DNA of 8,552 nt. Origin: Chlamydiota bacterium. GTDB taxonomy: Bacteria; Chlamydiota; Chlamydiia; Chlamydiales; Rhabdochlamydiaceae. Position numbers and translations under genes: made by a program. The notes under the pieces were generated by a model, which had not been told where the DNA came from, ran no database searches, and saw nothing but the letters and a program-made list of their open reading frames with translations. Where the stretch lies: NCBI GenBank assembly GCA_016866585.1, contig VGMB01000052.1, forward strand, positions 1 to 8,552, written 5' to 3'. Shown here in pieces: positions 1 to 5,390 of this stretch; positions within the stretch are counted from its first letter, which is position 1; each line of letters begins with the position of its first letter.

Positions 1-3000
1 AAAATGCTTCTGATCTAATCGAAAATCTTCCCAATGAGCTTCCAAGTCTACAGTGGGATTTTAGTACTTCTCCATCAGACACCCTAACAATTTATTTACT
101 TTGCGAAACAACCAAAGAAGAAGAAGTTGAATTTACATTCTTAAAAATACTTAAAAAGTGGCTTCTACCTGGAAAACGTATAAATATTTTGTCTAAACAC
201 GGCTTATCATTTAGATGGGATATATTTCCTGCGAAAAATTTTTTCCTTATAGAAACAAAAATATTTATCGAAGAAGGAAAAGACCTTACAATAATACAAG
301 AGAATCTCTCCTCTCTAACAAATAACATTATAAATAGTATTAATGAAAAACGTTTCACTAAATATGTTTTAAATACCAGACCTCTATCTCTTGGCCCTAA
401 GATGGAGATCGTTCATAAAGAACTTATTTACCTACTCAAAAAATACTCGACATATTTTGATGAAGCTTTATTTAAAGAGCTAAGTCGTTTTTTATCATTA
501 GCCCCTAGCAATTTCTGCGATCCACGACCGGCTAGGATCATAACAAAAATCATCGCTTCTCATTGCATTATGAGAGCTTCGATTCTCAGATCTATAAATC
601 TTTTTCCGCAAGCTCGTCATCTCATAGTTCGATATGCAAACACTACTCTTAACTTTCATTTTGGATCTAAGCCTGTTTTAGGTCTCATACTATGTGTTTC
701 GATCTTAGATAGGCATGATTTCTTAGAAGAAGATCATATTGAACAGGCCGCCAGAGCAATAATTCCAAGCCTTCAAATCATCAAGGACTCTTTTTATACA
801 TACCAAGGAACAAACGATCCTGTACGCAGCGTTTATGTTGAATTAGAAAAAATGGATGGCACACAATTCCTTCAATCTGAAATAGGCCTACTAAAAAAAG
901 AGCTCGAAGAGGAAATTAAACGAAGAATAGAAACTCTAGTTCCTTCAATTTTTATGATCAGGAATGAAGAAGAGACTATGAGAAATATTCTAATTCTTAG
1001 CCAAGAATTGAAATATCTATCTGACATACCACAAGTTATGATTTCCTTAGACAGACAGTCTTCTTCTGAAATATTCTTTACTGTCATATTAGTTCGTCTA
1101 CACAAGCAAGGTCAGTCGTCAATACAAAAAAAATTCGAAAAATTATCTCATTCAGTTCGATTTATACCTGATAGGATTCAACAGGTAGGCTTTTTAAGGA
1201 AAAATAGTCCAAAAGAAGCAAATGTCTTTCATTTAGCTTTACCTAAAACTCCTTCGCTACTAAGAGCTAACTTCTCTGTTAACTTCTACCTAGCGAGACA
1301 AAAAATTGTTCACCTCCTTGAGTCAACCATAGGACATTTTAGAGATTATAACGGAGGGATGATACTCAAACAGGGAGAGCTTTTTTGTTTATTTAAAGAC
1401 TCCTTCCAAAAACTTTCTCAAAAAAATCATGAACTGCTTGAAAATTTTTTCTTTTCCCTAAATCCGATTGAAACACAAGCTACCCTGCCTTTAAAATCTT
1501 TAACAACATTATTTACATTATTTTTAACAGCAATCAAAGCGGATCTCCCTAGAAAGGAAGACTACTTTTTAAAAATTGAAGAAAAAAACGACCAACTTTA
1601 TACACTTATTCGTACACAGGAAACTTCGTTTAAAGATGAGCTCTTTCAATCTTTTTCCTATAGAGAATTTTCTCATAAGTCTCTAATTCAAACTCATGTT
1701 ACGTTCCAGGGTTCACTTTACTCAGGATTTATATTACAATCTAACGATTCAAAGAAACACAACCTATTCATCGAAGCCGTACACTCTGCTATACAGAATT
1801 GGAAAAACAAATTAAAAAATGAGCAAACCTTAAGACTTAGCTTTACAGATCTTCCTAGAACATTTGATCCAAGACTCGGAGGAGATCAAACAACCTGTAC
1901 ACTACTTAAAATGTTATTTGAAGGGCTGACACGAATAAACAAAAATGGAAAGCCAGAGCTAGCTATAGCGGAGTCCGTAGAAATTTCAAAAGATCAGAAA
2001 AAGTACTTATTTCGCCTCAAAAAATGTTTGTGGTCAAATGGAGACCAAATTACTGCATATGATTTTGAATACGCATGGAAAAAAATCATATCTCCTTTGT
2101 TTTCCACAGCTTTTATTTATTTTTTTCATCCCATAAAAAATGCTAAAATAGCGAATGAAGGCAGGTGTTCCTTAGATGATGTTGGAATCAGAGCGTTGAA
2201 TAATGACACTCTGGAAGTACTTCTAGAAAACCCAACACCAGAATTCTTAGAATTAACAGCACATACTCTCTATTCGCCAGTCAATCATGAATTAGATAAA
2301 CGACATCCTAACTGGGGATCCGGAGAAGAGAGCAAATTTGTGTGTAATGGACCTTTCGTTATAAAAAAACTGATCCCTGGTCTTAATGCCACTTTTGTAA
2401 AAAACGTTTTATACTGTAATAAAGCCGATGTCAAACTTGAGCAAATCCTAATTTCTAAAGACAATAGCTTTATAGCAAATGAAATGTTCAAAAATGATGA
2501 AACTGACTGGCTAGGCAAACCACTAAGAGCATGGGAACCTTTTTTTTCTAAAAACCAAGAGGAATCTATCTCTTCAACGCCAATGGGAATTTTTTGGTGT
2601 GTTTTTAATACTTCTTGCTTTCCTTTTAACAATATGAAATTACGGCAGGCATTGTCACTTGCTATCGATAGAAAGCAACTTACAGAAAATCTACAATATG
2701 ATGCTCTTCCGGCTTCAACGCCATTACCTCTGTGTCATACAATGAATCATGACCCAAAAGAAGTATCGGGAAATAAACAAACTGCTATTAGACTGTTTGA
2801 AGAAGCCCTAGAAGAGCTTGGATTAACAAGAAAAACATTCCCCGTCCTAAATATAATCTATTCTAACAGTAATATTAGAGAAAGCTCCTCATTGATGCTT
2901 GCGCAAGAATGGCAAAAATTATTCAACATACAGTTTCAAATTGTTGGATATGAATTCCATTCATGCCTAAACAAGATGCTAAAGGGAGATTACCAACTAG

Positions 3001-3320
3001 GAACTTTATTCTGGCAATCGTTAATTGATAATCCTCTTTACACATTAAATGCATTCAAAGACCCGTCTCACGAAATTAATTTTGCAAAATGGCATAATTC
3101 TGAGTACGTAAAACTTCTTGATCTTGCCCAGCAAGAATTAGATCCTCTAACAAGAATCAAATTTTTAGCCGCCGCAGAAAGAATTCTTATAAAAGAAAAA
3201 CCGGTTCTTCCAATCTTTTATGAAAAAGAAAGAAATGTAAAAAAACACCATATAAAAAACGTTTATTATTCACAAACAACAGGTTATGTCGATTTTAAAT
3301 CATGTTATATTCAAAGATGA
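1..3320 (+). CDS. 5'-truncated large protein: unrecognised N-terminal region fused to a C-terminal oligopeptide-binding (SBP_bac_5/OppA-like) domain
   Basis: The reading frame is open from the first complete codon at position 3 to the TGA at 3318-3320 (1105 residues visible), so the gene starts left of the window. The TTG at 189 is not a credible start: coding continues upstream of it and no Shine-Dalgarno precedes it. From about 1821 to the end (visible residues ~607-1105) it reads as an extracellular solute-binding protein family 5 domain. It has the early pattern DPRLGGDQTT, then FEGLTRINKNGKPELAIAES, then a WSNGDQITAYDFEYAWK segment (~680), then an LRQALSLAIDRKQL segment, and a late LPIFYEKE (~1069). 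This family binds oligopeptides and related ligands for ABC import. The ~600 residues before it are soluble-looking and unrecognised; they include a charged helix near 298-312 and an FRDYNGGMI stretch near 447. A family 5 protein normally starts with its own signal peptide, but here the domain is internal with no clear membrane segment before it. Location is therefore open: exported if a signal lies off-window, or cytosolic with a sensory role as in SgrR. The family call for the C-terminus is firm; the overall function is unknown. Confidence 0.85.
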   Translation, partial: NASDLIENLPNELPSLQWDFSTSPSDTLTIYLLCETTKEEEVEFTFLKILKKWLLPGKRINILSKHGLSFRWDIFPAKNFFLIETKIFIEEGKDLTIIQENLSSLTNNIINSINEKRFTKYVLNTRPLSLGPKMEIVHKELIYLLKKYSTYFDEALFKELSRFLSLAPSNFCDPRPARIITKIIASHCIMRASILRSINLFPQARHLIVRYANTTLNFHFGSKPVLGLILCVSILDRHDFLEEDHIEQAARAIIPSLQIIKDSFYTYQGTNDPVRSVYVELEKMDGTQFLQSEIGLLKKELEEEIKRRIETLVPSIFMIRNEEETMRNILILSQELKYLSDIPQVMISLDRQSSSEIFFTVILVRLHKQGQSSIQKKFEKLSHSVRFIPDRIQQVGFLRKNSPKEANVFHLALPKTPSLLRANFSVNFYLARQKIVHLLESTIGHFRDYNGGMILKQGELFCLFKDSFQKLSQKNHELLENFFFSLNPIETQATLPLKSLTTLFTLFLTAIKADLPRKEDYFLKIEEKNDQLYTLIRTQETSFKDELFQSFSYREFSHKSLIQTHVTFQGSLYSGFILQSNDSKKHNLFIEAVHSAIQNWKNKLKNEQTLRLSFTDLPRTFDPRLGGDQTTCTLLKMLFEGLTRINKNGKPELAIAESVEISKDQKKYLFRLKKCLWSNGDQITAYDFEYAWKKIISPLFSTAFIYFFHPIKNAKIANEGRCSLDDVGIRALNNDTLEVLLENPTPEFLELTAHTLYSPVNHELDKRHPNWGSGEESKFVCNGPFVIKKLIPGLNATFVKNVLYCNKADVKLEQILISKDNSFIANEMFKNDETDWLGKPLRAWEPFFSKNQEESISSTPMGIFWCVFNTSCFPFNNMKLRQALSLAIDRKQLTENLQYDALPASTPLPLCHTMNHDPKEVSGNKQTAIRLFEEALEELGLTRKTFPVLNIIYSNSNIRESSSLMLAQEWQKLFNIQFQIVGYEFHSCLNKMLKGDYQLGTLFWQSLIDNPLYTLNAFKDPSHEINFAKWHNSEYVKLLDLAQQELDPLTRIKFLAAAERILIKEKPVLPIFYEKERNVKKHHIKNVYYSQTTGYVDFKSCYIQR

Positions 3321-3424
3321 AAAATACCGAAAAATTTTTTAATTTTTTTATTTTCTTAAATCAATCCTTACCCTATCTTAACACTAAATAGCCCACAACC
3401 ACGGCTACAACATAGGAGCTAAAC

Positions 3425-4249
3425 ATGACAAGTACATCTATAGTATACAACCACTTAATTTCAAGCGTGGACACACTAAATCAAGTATTTTCAACTTCTT
3501 CATTACCAGCTCAATTACAGGCTCAACCTACAATCTCCAAATGCGAAATCGAAACATCATTAAAAGCTGTAAATGAAACTTTAGGTTTAGATATACAATT
3601 TCAAGGTATACCTTCTATAGATGCAGAAAACTTACTACAGATATCTTCTCACGTGAATAATAGTGCTGGATCTCCTGGAACAGTTCTTATTGTCGAAACA
3701 AATAAAAACTCAATCGAAGCAAACAGATATGAAGCGAAAGTTGTAAACCGTCATGGACAAATAGTAAGCACGCAACTTACACGCTGTATAAATGGATGGA
3801 TGCTTGAAAAAAATCCTAAGGTATATCCTAGCTTTTCGGCATTAACAGAAGAGCTTTTATCTGGAATGCAAGACATCCTCGGATCTCTAACAGCTATCCC
3901 TTTTCTTAGCTCGAGCAAAATTGATATTGCTTTATCTAAACTAGTAAAAGCAGATCCTGGTACGTACATAGCTTTTGCCCATGTTCCTAGCCAACAAGAA
4001 AGGGCTGAATCCCATCTAGTTGCTCCGGTAAAAAGAAATGTTCTTTTATGGGTAAATAAAGATGGCAACATAGAAGAAGCTCATTTCCACTTCGAGCCAA
4101 GAATTAATAAATGGTTAAATGGTGGACCTCAAATTAATCCTGTTCAAGTTGATGTCCCTTCGGACGAAACTCTCGTTGGATTGATCCAGAAAAAAATGGA
4201 ACTTCAAGGTTCATCTTCCATAACACCTATTCCTCTAAATCTAGGCTAG
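3425..4249 (+). CDS. Hypothetical 274-aa protein with two tandem SH2-like repeats; possible secreted effector
   Basis: ATG at 3425 has a good Shine-Dalgarno, AGGAG at 3414-3418 with six bases spacing; the stop is TAG at 4247-4249. I cannot name a described family with certainty. Residues ~61-150 and ~164-260 are two divergent copies of one unit. They share PGT (84-86, 178-180), VN(R/K)xGxI (107-113, 210-216), INxW (122-125, 227-230), and PS followed by an amphipathic helix ending in M (135-148, 245-258). Copy 1 follows the order of an SH2 domain: GIPSIDAENLL like the SH2 AA helix, PGTVLIVET at the place of the FLVR strand, alternating beta strands, then FSALTEELL like the FxSLxxLV helix. The FLVR arginine is missing in both copies (V90; F184), so ordinary phosphotyrosine binding is unlikely. 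The first 38 residues carry one acidic or basic residue (D16) and 13 Ser/Thr, compatible with a type III secretion-type N-terminus. There is no hydrophobic signal peptide or membrane segment. The promoter in the 104-base AT-rich gap upstream is unclear. That the gene is coding is near certain; the SH2 fold and the effector role are inference. Confidence 0.9.
   Translation: MTSTSIVYNHLISSVDTLNQVFSTSSLPAQLQAQPTISKCEIETSLKAVNETLGLDIQFQGIPSIDAENLLQISSHVNNSAGSPGTVLIVETNKNSIEANRYEAKVVNRHGQIVSTQLTRCINGWMLEKNPKVYPSFSALTEELLSGMQDILGSLTAIPFLSSSKIDIALSKLVKADPGTYIAFAHVPSQQERAESHLVAPVKRNVLLWVNKDGNIEEAHFHFEPRINKWLNGGPQINPVQVDVPSDETLVGLIQKKMELQGSSSITPIPLNLG
3605..3874 (+). other. SH2-like repeat unit 1 (residues ~61-150 of the 274-aa protein)
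   Basis: This segment carries GIPSIDAENLL, then SPGTVLIVET, then VNRHGQI, INGWML and YPSFSALTEELL. The order and spacing recall helix A, strand B, the central sheet and helix B of an SH2 domain. Valine 90 occupies the position of the conserved FLVR arginine, and the helix A arginine is also absent. Boundaries are approximate, and the fold is inferred by eye. Confidence 0.4.
3914..4204 (+). other. SH2-like repeat unit 2 (residues ~164-260 of the 274-aa protein)
   Basis: This is the second, longer copy of the unit. It has DPGTYIAFAH at the strand B position, a roughly nine-residue longer linker, VNKDGNI, INKWLN, and VPSDETLVGLIQKKM as the closing helix. Shared VN..G.I, IN.W and PS motifs in the same order link it to the first copy, which indicates an old internal duplication. 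The FLVR arginine position is Phe 184. Confidence 0.4.
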
Positions 4250-4262
4250 TATCAAACGGAAC

Positions 4263-4296
4263 GAAATAAAAAGACCAAGAAAGGTCTTTTTATTTC
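4263..4296. terminator. Bidirectional intrinsic terminator between convergent genes
   Basis: A perfect 14-bp inverted repeat has arms at 4263-4276 (GAAATAAAAAGACC) and 4283-4296 (GGTCTTTTTATTTC) and a six-base loop. It lies 13 bases after the stop of the SH2-like gene and 10 bases from the stop of the convergent transporter gene. The T-run needed for release is inside the lower stem on either strand, so it can end transcription from both sides. Confidence 0.85.
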
Positions 4297-4306
4297 ATCC
4301 TAATTA

Positions 4307-5236
4307 TTAGGCCGGGAATATAACACTCCAGTCCAAAGTCCCTATTAATACACCCAATATACAAAAGCTAGTTGCCTTCCAGTTCACTTTTTCTTTATAT
4401 ATTGCTTGACCCCATATATTGCAGCTCACCATGATAGAAACAGCAAAAAGAGGGAAAATCATAGCATGTTCCAGTGGAGTGGAAACTTCTGTAGACCTTA
4501 TCATTAGAAAAGTACCAATACCATTGGCTATACCACCTAAAGTTCCGTATAAAACTTCCGCATTAGATGGCCATTTTTTCTGTGTAATAACATAAATGAT
4601 AACCTGAATCATAGAAGCTGCTAAAAAAACCATAGGCATGAACCACTGACTTTTTGCAGCTTGAATGTCAAAGTTCAAAAAAAGCCCTTGATGATTTGGA
4701 AAATTTATAATGAGCGCCCGCCATTGCATAAACACTAAAAAAACTGCATGTAGAAAAAATGCTAGTACAGCAAAAAGCAACCATTTTCTTTTATCCCCAG
4801 TGGAAATCGAATCCCAGCCTGCCCAGATTATTCCTGCTACAACAAGAAAAGAACCGGCTGCATTAAAAATATTATAAACAAAACCAAAACTCGATCCAAA
4901 CAAAATGACCATAAATAGGATAGGCATTACTGTCGCAGAACTAAGCATGGCAAATGATAGGGATGCAGGTCCTGATTCGACAGCCTTACCTAGTGAATAC
5001 ATCATAAAAGCCAAAACGAGACCTCCTACAAGGCCAAAGCATCCCATACTATAGCTCCAGGAATAATCTCCCGATCTGACTGGGTTCAAAAGAATCGCTA
5101 CAATAAAAGTTAAAAAAAGTTGAACCATTAAAAATGCTTTACTAGACCCTCCAGCATCAACGCTTTTTCTCATACAAAAATTTGATATGGCAACACAGAC
5201 TCCGGCTAAGAGCATAAGTTGTACACCAAGTCCCAT
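4307..5236 (-). CDS. DMT superfamily (EamA-type) inner-membrane transporter, 10 predicted TM helices
   Basis: This is a 309-residue integral membrane protein, the usual length for the drug/metabolite transporter superfamily. By eye it has ten hydrophobic segments, near residues 3-20, 33-51, 63-80, 92-111, 121-139, 151-170, 198-216, 228-246, 255-275 and 286-305. It shows the two-fold DMT plan: each half ends in a Gly-rich helix, AAGSFLVVAGIIWAG (126-140) and SFCILGVLIG (290-299). The latter is preceded by PLFAVSIMVS and a short polar IYKEKVNW loop, corresponding to the LGErls-type loop of EamA proteins. Family members move small metabolites, amino acids, nucleotide sugars or S-adenosylmethionine across the inner membrane; nothing here identifies the substrate. 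It is transcribed alone, convergent with the SH2-like gene across a shared terminator and divergent from the TPR gene. The family call is confident; the specificity is unknown. Confidence 0.88.
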   Translation of the reverse strand: MGLGVQLMLLAGVCVAISNFCMRKSVDAGGSSKAFLMVQLFLTFIVAILLNPVRSGDYSWSYSMGCFGLVGGLVLAFMMYSLGKAVESGPASLSFAMLSSATVMPILFMVILFGSSFGFVYNIFNAAGSFLVVAGIIWAGWDSISTGDKRKWLLFAVLAFFLHAVFLVFMQWRALIINFPNHQGLFLNFDIQAAKSQWFMPMVFLAASMIQVIIYVITQKKWPSNAEVLYGTLGGIANGIGTFLMIRSTEVSTPLEHAMIFPLFAVSIMVSCNIWGQAIYKEKVNWKATSFCILGVLIGTLDWSVIFPA

Positions 5237-5242
5237 ACATTA

Positions 5243-5247
5243 CCTCC
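5243..5247 (-). promoter_or_regulatory. Shine-Dalgarno site deciding the DMT transporter start
   Basis: On the minus strand GGAGG ends six bases before the ATG at 5236-5234. A second ATG at 5240-5238 is out of frame with the transporter and only two bases from the site, so the ATG at 5236 is the start. Confidence 0.8.
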
Positions 5248-5294
5248 AAAATTAATATTCGGACGACATTCTATCATTCTTACTTCTAGCAGAA

Positions 5295-5309
5295 AATCAA
5301 AAAAAATTA
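5295..5309. repeat. 15-bp direct repeat, copy 1 (AATCAAAAAAAATTA)
   Basis: It is an exact match to a second copy at 5364-5378, within the 154-base divergent intergenic region, with start points 69 bases apart. It lies upstream of the -35 box of the TPR gene. It is low in complexity, so chance is possible; function is unknown. Confidence 0.6.
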
Positions 5310-5338
5310 CTGAGATAAAACTTTATTTCCTGTTCTTT

Positions 5339-5366
5339 TTGTAAAATAATATCTGAACTGTATAAT
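5339..5366 (+). promoter_or_regulatory. Sigma-70-type promoter of the TPR / TonB-like operon
   Basis: A consensus -10 box TATAAT lies at 5361-5366, and a -35-like TTGTAA at 5339-5344 (four of six consensus bases) sits 16 bases upstream. Transcription would start near 5373, giving a leader of under 20 bases that holds a modest Shine-Dalgarno (AAGG at 5381-5384) before the ATG at 5391. Confidence 0.6.
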
Positions 5367-5378
5367 CAAAAAAAATTA
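5364..5378. repeat. 15-bp direct repeat, copy 2, overlapping the -10 box
   Basis: This is the exact copy of the 5295-5309 sequence. It begins inside the TATAAT box and runs over the presumed transcription start, so a protein bound here would interfere with initiation. That role is inference. Confidence 0.6.
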
Positions 5379-5390
5379 AAAAGGTTACCT

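Noticed and set aside
189..191. TTG as start of the large gene
   Set aside because: The frame is open upstream to the window edge, there is no Shine-Dalgarno, and the upstream translation is ordinary protein sequence.
872..2632. Minus-strand open frames of 77 and 115 codons inside the OppA-fusion gene
   Set aside because: They are antisense shadows of a well-supported gene, with no ribosome site or recognisable protein.
3321..3360. AT-only inverted repeat after the OppA-fusion stop as a terminator
   Set aside because: The A and T runs can pair but contain no GC-bearing stem; not distinguishable from AT-rich background.
3351..3379. Possible promoter before the SH2-like gene (TTTTCT, 17 bases, TATCTT)
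   Set aside because: The -35 match is only three of six in a T-rich tract, too weak to list as a feature.
3751..4071. Minus-strand open frame of 106 codons under the SH2-like gene
   Set aside because: It is a shadow on the opposite strand of a gene with a good Shine-Dalgarno and an internal protein repeat.
5382..5390. AGGTTACCT palindrome over the TPR-gene ribosome site as a regulatory hairpin
   Set aside because: A four-bp stem with a one-base loop cannot form a stable hairpin.
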